DNA of 64,000 bases from Thraustochytrium sp. TN22 (GCA_013306675.1 JABLUY010000041.1:115755-179754); one strand, 5' to 3'; shown: positions 30,901-40,327, counted from the first letter of the stretch. Notes: generated from the sequence alone by a model not told the origin. Made by a program: numbers and translations.

Positions 30901-33900
30901 CGACATCCAGAGATGCGGCCAGGGGGAGGGGGAGGCCGCGGCTGAGCCGCTGCACGTGCCGCCGGGCCTGATCCGGGCGGCGGACATCGTTGACCGTCTC
31001 ATGATCTTGCCGTGGCCCGAGAGCGACACTGGGCTGCGACTCGAGTTCGGTTCGTGGCAAGAGCGCGGCCTGCGCATGCAGGTTCGGCTGCAGCACGGGG
31101 AGGTGTGTCAGGTTCTGGTTGGGCCGCGCAGCACGCTCTTCGATGCGCGCCGCCAGGTGGAGCTCATTGACGCGAACAAGGGACGCAAGTTCCTCTTCGA
31201 GCAGTGCCCGAGCAAGCACGCCGAGGTGGCCACGCTAGCCTTTGACTTCTTCCCGACGCTCACCATTATGCCGGTGGACATGTACAGCGACGAGGAGCTG
31301 AGTGAGGAGGAGAATGACCCCTTCTTCGAGCTGGCCAGCCCAGAGCCCGAGGGCGGACGTCGCAAGGGCCGCAAGAAGCGGCGGCGTCGGCGCAAGAACA
31401 AAAAGGACTTTCTAACCATGCTCACGGAGCGGCTTCTGCCGAGCGGGCCGACGCCAGAGGAGGAGGAGGCGCGCCGCAAGGCGGAGGAGAAGAAGCGCAA
31501 GGCCGCAGCGCTGGAGGCGCGGCGCCAGGCAATTCTGGAGCGCAAGCGGCGCGAGGTGTGGTTCGAGGAGCTGGTGAAGCTCCCGGGTACTGTCACGGTG
31601 CGCCGGGGCGCGCGCTATTTCTCGTCCAGCGTGGACCTGGTCGACGTTCTAGAACGCGGCGACCTGCTGGAGATCGACGGCGTCCGCGCCATGGTATCCA
31701 AGAACAAGCGCACCCAGTTCGACCCTTGCACGGTGCCCCTGGCCAAGCCCTTTGACGTGCAGACCAACCTTTCACGCGCCGCCTCGCGGCAGTCGGCGGC
31801 GCTGGACGAGGATGAACTGGCGGCCCTCGAAGCGGAAGCTGCTGAGGAGGAGCACCCAGAGGGGGAGCGTCCAACAAGCGCGGGTGGGGCCTCGACACGG
31901 GCCGAGTCAAAGGACTCGAAGCGGCCCGAGAGCACGGACAAAGGCGACCTAGAGGCGCGGCCCACGAGCGGCGCCGGTAGCGTCCTGCTGGAGGAGTCGC
32001 TCGACATGGGCGCGAATGCCAAGGAGTACGTGGACGTGGACGCGTACCGCGTGGCTCGGACGCCGGGTAAGGTGATCGACATCAAAAATGCGCGTGCGAG
32101 CGTGGAACCCGGCTCGCGGCGGCTGCAGACACACAGGGACCTGCGTTACGAGCTGCGGCTTGGCGACTTTGTGCGGCTCGACGAGCGCGTCCTCCTGGAG
32201 CTCTCCGACGACCCTGACGACCCGTTCGAGCCGGACCACCTGACGCTCAAGGAAGCTTTCAAGGGCGAGGAGCCGCTGGCCGACGTGCTCCTGCAGCGCG
32301 TCGTCGTGGTTGAGCCCTCGGAGAAGGAAAAGGAGAAATCGCTGCTGCAGAAACAAAAGGAGGAACAGGCCGAGAAGCTGCGCAAGGCGCGACTCGAGGA
32401 AGAGCTGCGTCAAACAGAGACCTTCTTCGGATTCACCATGACGTGGCGCGAGCTGGTGCCGATGCTCGGGTCCGGGCCGCTGCACCCGCGGCAGCAGGAT
32501 TTCCGCGACCAGGTCTCACTGCAGTTCGCTATCCGCGCGATCTACCGCATGCTATGCTCGCAGTGGTACCCACCGGCGGAGGGACTGGACAACGTCAAGT
32601 TCATGAAGTTCCTGCGGGAGATGCCCGGGGTGCTCAACGACCGGCTCACGAGCACGGACGTGGACCTGATCTTCGCACGCAGCAAGCGGCCCGGCGAGCG
32701 GCGCCTGAGCATGCGCGGGTTCTTGGAGAACGCGCTGGCCGAGGTGGCCGTCGTGCACTTTCCGTGGCTCGATGAGCGCCCCGCGGTAAACAAGTTTCTC
32801 GAGACCTTCGTGGTGGAGTGGAAGGAGACGCAGCGGCTCATGTGGGCCGAGGCGAAGCGGCTCGCCGTTGTGGCTGAGGCGCAGCGGCAGTGCGCAGCCA
32901 AGCTCATTCAGAAGGTCGCGCGCGGCCGCGCCTGCCGTCACACGTACAAGGTACAGCGCGCCGCGACGATTCGGCTGCAGGCGCAGCTCAAGTCCTTCCA
33001 CAACCGCAACCAGTTCCTCAAGGTGGTGGCCGCCGTGCGGCGCGTGGCAGCCGTGCGACGCGACGAGGCGCGTGCGGTACGCGAGTCTCGGCGCAAAGCG
33101 CACGTGTATGCGCACGTGCGGCTCATCTCGGGCATTCGCAACATCGTGCGCGTGTCCAGGCACATCAAGGGGTCGATTTTGATCCAATGCTACCGGCCGG
33201 CAGACTGCGAGATGAACACGTTCACCATGACGCTGGATGAGCTTCGCGCCGCCGTCGAGGAAGCCACGAGCCTGAGCAACTACACGGACGAGGACCTCTA
33301 CTCGGCAGCGTGCCTGGAGTACGTGCTGCTGCGGCTGCAATACCGCAAACGCGGCGCGGAGCCTATCATGGTCCTAGGACGCAAGCCAAACCGCGAGAAC
33401 GGCAACAAGCTGCTCAAGCAGGGCGTCTACGTGGCGACCACGGACCGCGCCAAGATTTTGCACGTGGTCTCGGTCACGGAGGCCAACAACGAGTACTCGT
33501 TTCACGCGTACAACCCAGTGTCGGCGGAGACCAAGTCCGTGGTGCTGAGCCGCAAAAACCTGAACGGCTGGTTCAACTACAACGAGGAAGCGGACTCTGT
33601 GGTGCCGCCGCTGCTTCGACCGGGTCGTCGGGAGGACCTGCTGCAGTACTTGGTGAAGCGGCTGATCCTATGCCGCGCGTGCGCCCTGGAGCGGCACCGC
33701 GCGCTGCACCGGCGCGGCGAGGACGTGCTCATGCTGGAATGCGACGTGCAAGAGCAGCGCGAGTACCAAATGGCGTGCCGCATCCAGGCGCTCTTCCGGC
33801 GGCGGCACGCCTACGAGCTTGTCGTGCAGATGGTTCTGCGCGCGTACCGCAAGCAGTGGGATCGCGAGACGGGCCGCTGGTACTACGTGCGCATGGACAC

Positions 33901-34969
33901 GGGCAAGGTGTCGTGGACACGGCCGTGGCTGCTCGGGTCGCGCGACCTGCCGAACCCGCCCGACGCATGGGAGGTTTGCTACGCCGGAGACGGCTCGCAG
34001 TATTACTTTCACCCGCTGACGGGCCACACGGCGTGGATCTCGGAGCAGGAGGCCGCGACGCGCGTGCAGCGACTGTTTCGCCAGAAGCAGGGCGTGGAGT
34101 TTCAGATGGACTTTGCGGGCATTGTCAAGGCGCTCAGCTTCCAGCGGCAGAGCGAGCTCAACTACGAGCGCAGCCCGGGCAGGCTGTCAAGCGTCGCGAA
34201 CTTTGCGCTGCTCAAGCACACGCGCGACCACGACTATGTTCGCGCCAAGCAGCTCTACCAGGAGGCGCTGGAGATGGCACCGCACAGCCCGACGCTCCTC
34301 TTCGCCTTTGCCATCTTCGAGCTGGCACACAACGGGTACCCGCGCAAGGAGACCTTTGCGCGCGCCATGCGGCGCATCGACGAGGCGCGCCGCACGGACC
34401 CGACGTGTGCCAAGTTCGAGGCGGCCAAGACCTCCTTTTTCTTCTGGGCCGTGGTCTCGCAGCCGCAGAGCTCCGAAGCGTGGCTCAACTACGCGCTGGT
34501 CAAGCAGAGCCTGGACGCAGACTACGAGCGCGCCGAGAAGTTCTACCGCAAGGCGCTCGACCTCGACCCAACCAACCAAAGCGCCATCGACAACTACAAC
34601 GACTTCTTGCTCAACCGTCTGCCGGGCGGCCGTTTCGAAGGCGGCGGACCCGGCGACATGGCGCGCAAGCGCAGCTCGCCGCTGCGCCAGGACGGCGAAT
34701 GGTACGAGATGTTCGACCCGGAGGCCTCGCGCGAGGAGTTCGCGCGCTTCTGGTTCAACGATATCACGCAGCACACGCAGTGGAAGGAGCCCACCTGGGA
34801 GATGGAGTGGATCCACCGCCGCAAGCGCGCCAAGCTGCTCAACGAGCGCGACGGCTGGTCTCAATTTAGCGACCCGCTCACCGGCGTGTGCTTTTACTAC
34901 AACTTGCAGACCGGCGTTGCGCAGTGGGACTGCCCGCCCTATCTCGCCGTCTTCTTCGGCGTTGCCTAA
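27971..34969 (+). CDS. Giant scaffold: dynein-stalk-like, p25-alpha-like, IQ, WW, TPR
   Basis: A 2332-residue intronless protein. Residues of about 470-590 match the dynein heavy-chain stalk/microtubule-binding pattern: LTALSIRELARNPSEV, AVRVLLQ, a Trp, DPIKLLRSLAAF, then FDPASIRVVSPVAAQLCVWC. Residues of about 1130-1200 are Lys/Arg/Glu-rich helix. About 1535-1600 resemble p25-alpha/TPPP (VKFMKFLREMPG, then STDVDLIFARSK and a RGFLENALAEVA helix). IQ-like motifs follow (about 1640-1740, 1935, 2030). WW-like modules lie near 1955, 2000, 2250 and 2300, each with a YY or WF aromatic pair and a second Trp. TPR-like repeats lie between them (about 2065-2220). No AAA+ motor is present. It is probably a microtubule or axoneme scaffold; no orthologue is recognised. 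The start is the first ATG of the continuous frame. Confidence 0.85.
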   Translation: MRSPTLPTSPGSAYDPEAVEALDLDKALEGRGGDFSTAASVLRAGIPEYDAVRDAFCTYTDSKSFRQSPYFRQQLQEQHQEIDLEAMSPSRDPRKTLKRPRPRAVDTRASGSPVMAPRPSLSPPPPLVPGLKGSAAGSREMHLMKLAFLREGLVEEVERKSNFLHRRLERGVAVEHWVAAAVDAHVHAAALGLRPTLELVQKRTVQVVEAVQAWRAELRDRRAVFAWRHYNYLLKMAVDLGFLERVLPGSRTSLLSALGLAARRNPLLTLVDLDALADQQHASQSPECASFPVVLDAETAEDDANLQERLIALELTQVGESPRPRSVPTEEEPVTQRRLELAAVVLLQEERQHGRLVPDAAATGTGPVATCGDDLKESFLPQFRAQEPASAQDDSGFAAAAGAASAREREGLQSRQAGILAVPSTNRRRVTEPPAVASPQVQHQSMRSPPPVLVQKKATRKRPSAWRPAPEVSGLTALSIRELARNPSEVAQGVLGAVRVLLQNPREPLPPRAEFRWDRLVAVLLDDPIKLLRSLAAFRGARDITVSRAKFLQPIFKDPRFDPASIRVVSPVAAQLCVWCLARASKYVLSEELCFDFHSHLDHTDRHSEAVITGLRQEIHDLRQHILGEKRAAADVDEAPAQQRACASLELEGMRIEQDLACPQDVVVWRPNRKEPRKITAAFVELHTGGQVMRAARFEDREARAAFALQVLELVAVQDEAQGDLLWRGGLRDPSLGAVLASVCRVHRPAPHLVVAILDVHSGERTRFQFPEPQVATLLGLISPPDARGLQHGLANAGMTAAMCRAIVRSGGEVTLPIPHPVYGVEVSGVRLHMALKVLEDGGVLLKAQELSGEEKPEGDMRPGVPLLTARLDRKELDALGLPSLPRLLERLQIYVTPAGDRGLRINPVLFEAEDVFISGHHVDKLRICVQERGSMCSLEADLHGGGKLRKEATVESFRAELEQQRQQDQDQDQDQDDIQRCGQGEGEAAAEPLHVPPGLIRAADIVDRLMILPWPESDTGLRLEFGSWQERGLRMQVRLQHGEVCQVLVGPRSTLFDARRQVELIDANKGRKFLFEQCPSKHAEVATLAFDFFPTLTIMPVDMYSDEELSEEENDPFFELASPEPEGGRRKGRKKRRRRRKNKKDFLTMLTERLLPSGPTPEEEEARRKAEEKKRKAAALEARRQAILERKRREVWFEELVKLPGTVTVRRGARYFSSSVDLVDVLERGDLLEIDGVRAMVSKNKRTQFDPCTVPLAKPFDVQTNLSRAASRQSAALDEDELAALEAEAAEEEHPEGERPTSAGGASTRAESKDSKRPESTDKGDLEARPTSGAGSVLLEESLDMGANAKEYVDVDAYRVARTPGKVIDIKNARASVEPGSRRLQTHRDLRYELRLGDFVRLDERVLLELSDDPDDPFEPDHLTLKEAFKGEEPLADVLLQRVVVVEPSEKEKEKSLLQKQKEEQAEKLRKARLEEELRQTETFFGFTMTWRELVPMLGSGPLHPRQQDFRDQVSLQFAIRAIYRMLCSQWYPPAEGLDNVKFMKFLREMPGVLNDRLTSTDVDLIFARSKRPGERRLSMRGFLENALAEVAVVHFPWLDERPAVNKFLETFVVEWKETQRLMWAEAKRLAVVAEAQRQCAAKLIQKVARGRACRHTYKVQRAATIRLQAQLKSFHNRNQFLKVVAAVRRVAAVRRDEARAVRESRRKAHVYAHVRLISGIRNIVRVSRHIKGSILIQCYRPADCEMNTFTMTLDELRAAVEEATSLSNYTDEDLYSAACLEYVLLRLQYRKRGAEPIMVLGRKPNRENGNKLLKQGVYVATTDRAKILHVVSVTEANNEYSFHAYNPVSAETKSVVLSRKNLNGWFNYNEEADSVVPPLLRPGRREDLLQYLVKRLILCRACALERHRALHRRGEDVLMLECDVQEQREYQMACRIQALFRRRHAYELVVQMVLRAYRKQWDRETGRWYYVRMDTGKVSWTRPWLLGSRDLPNPPDAWEVCYAGDGSQYYFHPLTGHTAWISEQEAATRVQRLFRQKQGVEFQMDFAGIVKALSFQRQSELNYERSPGRLSSVANFALLKHTRDHDYVRAKQLYQEALEMAPHSPTLLFAFAIFELAHNGYPRKETFARAMRRIDEARRTDPTCAKFEAAKTSFFFWAVVSQPQSSEAWLNYALVKQSLDADYERAEKFYRKALDLDPTNQSAIDNYNDFLLNRLPGGRFEGGGPGDMARKRSSPLRQDGEWYEMFDPEASREEFARFWFNDITQHTQWKEPTWEMEWIHRRKRAKLLNERDGWSQFSDPLTGVCFYYNLQTGVAQWDCPPYLAVFFGVA

Positions 34970-35068
34970 GTTTTTCTCTCATCAGGAAGAGAAATGGTGG
35001 CTCACAGACTGTGAGTAAGTGAGTGAGTGAATCAAGCTGTTTGTTGTGTTTCTTTTCGTGTTTTCTTC

Positions 35069-35842
35069 TCATCGTTTGCCCCAGGCCGCAGTGGCCCACG
35101 GCTGGCCTGGAATAACGTTGCCGTCCTCGTCAAGCTCAGGGTACGGCAGGCCCTTGGCGTCGCAAACAGCAGCCACCTCGGGCTGAACGAGACGCACAAA
35201 GAGGTCCGCGAGTTCCTTCTCGGAGAGCGGGTTGCGGTCCGGCTCGTACATGCCTGCCTCGAAGCGCTGGCGCTGCGCCTCGTACAGCACGACGGCCGTG
35301 GCCGCGGACACGTTCAGACTCTGCACCATGCCAACCATGGGAATGGTGATGATCTTGTCCGCATAGCTGCGACCCTCTTCGCTGACGCCCTCCGCCTCGG
35401 CGCCGACCAGGACGCACGTGGGCAGCGTGTAATCGATCTCGCGAAAGTCCACCGCCTCTGGGGTCAGGTCTGCCGTCACCACCTGCATGCCGAGCGCGCG
35501 CACGCGCTCCATGGCCATCTCCAGTCGCTCGTGCACGTGCACCTGGACCCACTGGTCCGCGCCCTTGGACGTGGACCGCAACTCCCGATTGCGCGGCCTC
35601 CGACCAGTCTTCTTCTTGCGCTCCGAGCCCAGCACAGAGACGCCGTCCTCTCCACCCAAGAGCACGTGCCTGGCGTCACCCTGCGCCACGCACGCGTGCA
35701 CCTCCACGCATCCCACCGCGTCTGCCGTGCGCGTCACCGCACCCAGGTTCAAGCTCTTGCGCACGCCGTCCATGACCACCGTCAGCCCTGGCTGTCGTCG
35801 CAGAAGCGCCTCGCGCAGTTTATGCACGCGCGCCGCCGACAT
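35069..35842 (-). CDS. SpoU/TrmH-family RNA 2'-O-ribose methyltransferase
   Basis: A 257-residue SPOUT methyltransferase using S-adenosylmethionine. Motif 1 is NLGAVTRTADAVG (32-44) with the catalytic-type Arg38; motif 2 is LVGAEAEGVS (145-154); motif 3 is IPMVGMVQSLNVSAA (167-181), forming the knot that binds the cofactor. This is closest to TrmH, which methylates G18 of tRNA, so tRNA is the likely substrate. A basic insertion (about 74-95) replaces a loop. The frame is open to 36853, but the upstream part contains a poly-Glu stretch and looks like the GC-rich promoter, so the ATG at 35842 is used; an organellar presequence further upstream cannot be excluded. Confidence 0.85.
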   Translation of the reverse strand: MSAARVHKLREALLRRQPGLTVVMDGVRKSLNLGAVTRTADAVGCVEVHACVAQGDARHVLLGGEDGVSVLGSERKKKTGRRPRNRELRSTSKGADQWVQVHVHERLEMAMERVRALGMQVVTADLTPEAVDFREIDYTLPTCVLVGAEAEGVSEEGRSYADKIITIPMVGMVQSLNVSAATAVVLYEAQRQRFEAGMYEPDRNPLSEKELADLFVRLVQPEVAAVCDAKGLPYPELDEDGNVIPGQPWATAAWGKR

Positions 35843-36302
35843 TTTCCGTCTCCCCGCCGGGCTGTTGAACTGCGCAGGCTGCTGTCGCGAGACACGAGAG
35901 CTCGTGGAGAAAAGCGCCCGTCGCAGGAGGCAACGCTCGCCACGCTCGCCGCCCGCCCGTGCAGCGTCTCCGGCTCCGTGCGTCCTCTGCCCGAGGTCCA
36001 GGTCCTCCTCCAGGTCGTCCTCCTCCTCCTCCTCCTCCTCCACCACCAGCCAGCCGCTCGTCGCCGCGCCGGGCCCTCCCGAGCCGCCGACTCGGGCGCG
36101 GCGCCGGGTCTCGGGACGCAGCGGGCGCCTCGCGGGGCCGGTGCGCGCCTCGCCGCCGCCGTGCCGCGCGAGCCGCCGCGGCGCGGGTCCTGGCGCGCGG
36201 CGCGGTCGGGGTTCTGGCGCTGCGGCATGCCTGGGCGCAGCGCCTCTACTCCATGGACCAGCAGCAGAGCCGCAAGCGCCCGGCAGGCGCGGCGGCGGCG
36301 GC
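35843..36302. other. Divergent intergenic region with CCT repeat
   Basis: Holds a CCT/CTC run (about 36003-36042) and otherwise GC-rich sequence between two divergent genes. No separate gene is supported. Confidence 0.5.
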
Positions 36303-37508
36303 ATGGCGCAGGTGGCGGCGCTGCTGCGGTGGCTGACGGAGCACCGGCTGGACGCCGTGGAGTTCCTGTCGCCGCTGGTCAAGGCCGGCGTCAAGGACGT
36401 GGCGGCGCTCGAGGCCGCGACGGCCGCGGACCTGGGCTCCGAGCTGTCCGCCGCGCAGAAGCGCCGCGTGCTCAACGCCGCGGGCCGCGGCGCCAAGAGA
36501 AAGCGCGCGGCAGGCGCCGTCGTGCGCGACCCTGGCCCGGACGCCAAGGCCGGCCGACGCGCAGACGCGCGCCCTGGCGTCGACGACCTCGCGGACCCGC
36601 TCGAGGTCCCGCCCGAAGCAGAGGCCGAGGCCGAGGCCGGGAGCGCGGCGGAGGCTACGGCGGGCGTCAAGCGGGAGCAGGCCCCGGGCGCGGCAGTCGA
36701 TGCGGAGCGCATCTTGGTCAATCGGTCGCCTGTGATGATCCTCTGGGGCGCCTGCGTCGCGGAGGAGCTGGGCTTCGACTGGAGCTCGGCGCTCTCCCTG
36801 GCGTCCGCCATGGCCAGCCTCAACGCGCGCTCACACGGAGAGGCGCTCGGCATCTACTCCCGCAAGGACGACGAGGCGGCCTCTGCAGGGGGCGGCGTGC
36901 AGACCATCACCGTCTCGCTCTTGGGCCGCGACCTCAGCGCAAGGGTTTATCCGTCGGCCGAGGAAGGCAAGCGGCCGGCGCTGCGCGGCGTGCAGCATGA
37001 CGGGCGTACTGCGGGGCCGACCTACGTGCTGCAATCGCTTCGACGAGCCTTTGGTCCGGCGTTGGAGCCTGTGTACGCGGTGATGAGGCGCGTCATCGCG
37101 CAGATTGAGGTCGACCCGCTGCGCGAGAACCACAACCGCCTCGCGTACGAGATGTACACAACCTTCCGCCCCACGGTCCCGGCGGGCCGAGCAGGGTGGG
37201 GCGCCAAAGGTCCGCTCCTCCTGTCCAAGGTCCGCGCCCTTGCCACGGACGAGCACCTACCACTGAAGCGAAAGGCAGCGCCTGAGACGGACGCCGAGGC
37301 GGCGGTCCCGGTCAAGGCGGAGCCCGCGCCGGCAGCTGAGCCCGAGCCCTCCGTGTCCCAGGCCCAACGCGACGCCCTCCTCGCGCGAATTTCCAAGGCA
37401 AGCACTGGCGTTCCGATCGCCTCTCTCCGCGCCGACCCCGACGTCCTGCAGAGCCTGCAGCTCGACGGCCTCGTGTACGAGCGCGACGGCCGCCTGCACG
37501 CCAGCTGA
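36303..37508 (+). CDS. Conserved hypothetical with SAM-like N-terminus
   Basis: A 401-residue protein. Residues 1-65 (LLRWLTEHRLDAVEFLSPLV and AALEAATAADLGSEL) look like a SAM-type helical domain. An acidic/Ala-rich linker with RGAKRKRA, a possible nuclear signal, follows. Residues of about 138-187 (ILVNRSPVMILWGACVAEEL, then ALSLASAMASLNARSHG and LGIY) match a domain I know from uncharacterised fungal proteins with an NRaPVlxLWAaVVAerlG pattern. The C-terminus (about 360-400) looks like a small helical or winged-helix piece. No function is known to me. The start is the ATG at 36303, immediately before the SAM-like region; the frame is open far upstream without homology. Confidence 0.75.
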   Translation: MAQVAALLRWLTEHRLDAVEFLSPLVKAGVKDVAALEAATAADLGSELSAAQKRRVLNAAGRGAKRKRAAGAVVRDPGPDAKAGRRADARPGVDDLADPLEVPPEAEAEAEAGSAAEATAGVKREQAPGAAVDAERILVNRSPVMILWGACVAEELGFDWSSALSLASAMASLNARSHGEALGIYSRKDDEAASAGGGVQTITVSLLGRDLSARVYPSAEEGKRPALRGVQHDGRTAGPTYVLQSLRRAFGPALEPVYAVMRRVIAQIEVDPLRENHNRLAYEMYTTFRPTVPAGRAGWGAKGPLLLSKVRALATDEHLPLKRKAAPETDAEAAVPVKAEPAPAAEPEPSVSQAQRDALLARISKASTGVPIASLRADPDVLQSLQLDGLVYERDGRLHAS

Positions 37509-37994
37509 CCCGTCCTTCACCCTGAACATCTATCTTACAAACTAACGAACCTTAAATCCTCCTGCTTCCGCGTCCATTCTCCGTCATGAACACCCAGCTT
37601 GCCAAGGCCTCTGGCCCGCACCTCGCGCTGCGTCGTAGTCAGCGCGAAGGTGGAGAGACCTTGAAGAAGCAGTTATTTCAGGAGAGTCCCGACGCAGGTC
37701 AAGGCTCCGCTGCGAGCACCAGCACATTGCCGCGTCGCGGCCAGCAAGCAAGGAATCAAGCGAGCGAGCGAGCCAGCCGACGCGGACAGAGCCGCTCCAT
37801 TCTTGCTAGCTTAGTAGCTAAGTAGCTAAGAGAGCCTGCAAGAACGAGCGAGCGCAGTGACTTCGGAAGTGCGTCGCAGACTCGCCGAACGGAAAAGCGA
37901 GCCCCCGTCTCGGAGGCCCGACTCGGACTGCGCAGCGCAAACCTCGGCGGCGCTCCGAGCAAAAGCGCAGGGCGCGCAGCGCAGCGGCACCGCC
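37509..37994. other. Intergenic region, CTAG-rich
   Basis: Between two + strand genes. Positions 37804-37830 hold TAGCTTAGTAGCTAAGTAGC-type sequence. No gene is supported; a short ATG frame at 37586 has no recognisable feature. Confidence 0.45.
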
Positions 37995-40327
37995 ATGCCC
38001 GACACGGTGGACGAGTACCCGGAAGAGCAGCAGGCGTGCCGGCGGCGCAGCCTGGGCGACCTGCGCACGCTGTCGCTGGACGGCGTCGATGAGACCGAGG
38101 AGGACCTGGCCGAGTCCGGGGGCGAGGACGACGAGGAGGAGGATGACGACGGAGATGGGGCGAGTGAGGGGGGCGCCAAGGTCGACCAGAGCGCCAGAGA
38201 AGCGGCCAAGAAGGCGGACGAGGACTTTGAGGCGTTCAAGGAGAAGGCGACCACCGGGAAGCTCTTTGTGCTGGGCAAGAACGCGTCGGCGGCGGCGGCG
38301 GTCTGGACGAACAGGCAGGAGGAGGAGAGCAAGTGCGCGACGCTAGGGGACCTCGGGAGCTGGTCCGAACGCGGGGAAGGCTCGGGCGCAAGTGGAGGCC
38401 TCGGCGCAGGGCAGTTCAGACTCGGGTCGCCGCAGCAGGTTCTGCGCTCTGGGTGCAGACGGGCGTGGTCAGAATGCAGCGTGGGCAGCGCAAACAGTAG
38501 TCTGCGCGAGGTTCTTGAGGAAGGGGAAGACGAGGATCTATTCGAGGGAGTGGGCAACGAGCTCGGCAGCCTCGAGCACCTAAGAAGCGGGATGCATGAC
38601 GGCACGCTGGCCGCAGACTTGACGCAGAAACTGGACGAGCTTCCGTTTGTGAGCGACGTCAAGGTAAATCAGTACGCGCTGGAGCGCATCCTGGGCCGCG
38701 GGTCTCAGGCGGTGGTCTTCGAGGCGCTTGACGAGCAGCGCGCCGAGCGGGTCGCGCTCCGGGTGGTCCGAGGCGTGCAGCTGAGCGACGTGGAGGGCAA
38801 CAGCCCGGGCGAGGGACTGCTGCGCGGGTCGAGGCTGCTGGGCAAGACGGCCATGCTGACGCGAGCGATTCGAGAGGAGCTGGCGGTGATGCGGCGCGTA
38901 GATCATCCCGCCGTGGTGCGATTCTTGGACGTCGTGGACCTCGCCGCGTACGACCAAGGCACTCCTGGCATCGCCTTCGCCATGGAGTTGGTGCGCGGCG
39001 AGCAGCTCATGTCTGACGAGGAGCTTACGAAGCTGGACGCCGAGTTCTGGGCCCCTTGCAGCATGAGACCAGCCCGCCCGGCCATGGAAGAGGACGCGTG
39101 TCGCGCGGTTTTTGGCCAGGTTCTGGCCGGCCTGGAATACATGCATTACAATGGCATCTTTCACGGAGACGTGAAGCCATCGAACGTCATCTTCGACCGC
39201 GCGAGCGGGATAGCCAAGCTGATTGACCTTGGCGTCAGCCGTGCATCTGACATCAGCTTCCGCGAGTCAGTGTTCGGGCCTTCCCGCTTCAGGAGCCATG
39301 GCGGCTTCGGGCGCGGCACGCTCTTGGTAGGTTACAACGATGCTAGGTCCGGCGTCGCGAGGGGGGAGCTAGGGTTAGACCAACCAAGGTTACGAACTTG
39401 AAGGAGGCTAACAATCGCAAGGTTACGCTGAAAACGCACACACAGTTCTTCAGCCCGGAGTGCTTCAACGTGGCGCCTGGCGCCACGTACAGCGCAGCGG
39501 ACTGCGATCTATGGGCTGCAAGCCTGACGCTGTACGCCATGCTCTTTGGCCACCTGCCGTTGCGCGGGGCCACGGGGCGCGCGGCGCTGATTGAGCTCGT
39601 GCAGTCAGGCGAGGAGCTTCCGCTGTGGTCGCCGAGCCGGTGTGGAATTGTGTCTGAACAGACGTCGGCCGGTGGCGCGGCGCTGTTGCATAAGTGCCTG
39701 CGACTCGATCCCAGTGTGCGACTGGCGAGGGTAGCTGACATTATGGAGGACGAGTGGATGGTGCCGGTGCGCGAAGCCTACCGCGCAATGAACAGCGACG
39801 TACACGAGACCGCGCCGATCGCGCACACACTGTCGTGCGAGGAGGTGGACGGCGTGGCGAGCCCGGTTACGAGCGTGGTGTCGTGGGACGGCTTCAAGCG
39901 CGCCTTCGCGCAGATGGACTCTGGCATCCGACACGCGGCCTCCTCGGCAGCGACGCGCCTCTCGGATCTGAGCGATGCATCATTCTCACAGCTGGAGCGC
40001 GTCTCGGACCTGGGCACTGTGGGCCTGCACATGACGGCGCGTGCAGTGCGCGGAGAGCTGGATGCGGCCGCGGTCCGCATCCAGAGCTATTACCGCATGG
40101 CACGCGCGCGGAGCTCCTGGACTCACATTTGCGCGAAGCGGGCCCGGGCTGCGACGCGCATTCAGTGCCTCTTTCGTCGACGGCGTGCCCAGCAAAAAGT
40201 GGATGACATGCGCGGCGAGCGAAAGAGCGGTCTCGCGCGCGTAGGCGCGAAAGCCGACCACGCGGCAAGGAAGATCCAGCGGGTGTTCCGGCGGCACGGG
40301 CGGCGCGCCAAGGCGACGAATGCATAG
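37995..40327 (+). CDS. Protein-kinase-like protein with IQ motifs, one intron
   Basis: Exons 37995-39326 and 39422-40327 give 745 residues. The first 210 are disordered and acidic. The kinase fold starts near 225: GRGSQAVVFEA for the glycine loop, VALRVV at 253-258 where the ATP-binding lysine is replaced by Arg256, HGDVKPSN at 390-397 in place of HRD, and DLG at 411-413 in place of DFG. The catalytic and metal-binding Asp residues are kept. A large insertion between lysine strand and helix C recalls CaMKK/SAK1-type kinases. After the kinase lobe, three IQ motifs (IQSYYRMARAR, IQCLFRRRRAQQ, IQRVFRRHGRR) end the protein and suggest calmodulin binding. The lysine change makes full activity uncertain; it may be a pseudokinase. 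Confidence 0.8.
39327..39421 (+). other. Spliceosomal intron, 95 nt, phase 0
   Basis: Donor CTCTTG|GTAGGT; acceptor ATCGCAAG|GTT, with CTAAC about 12 nt before it. Retention leads to a stop at 39401 in the middle of the kinase activation segment, so splicing is needed. A second acceptor at 39388 (ACCAAG|GTT) is in the same phase and would add 11 residues; both follow a CAAGGTTACG sequence that occurs twice. Confidence 0.75.

Noticed and set aside
33310-34869. 519-codon frame overlapping the scaffold C-terminus
   Set aside because: Out-of-frame shadow; the real frame carries the WW and TPR-like repeats.
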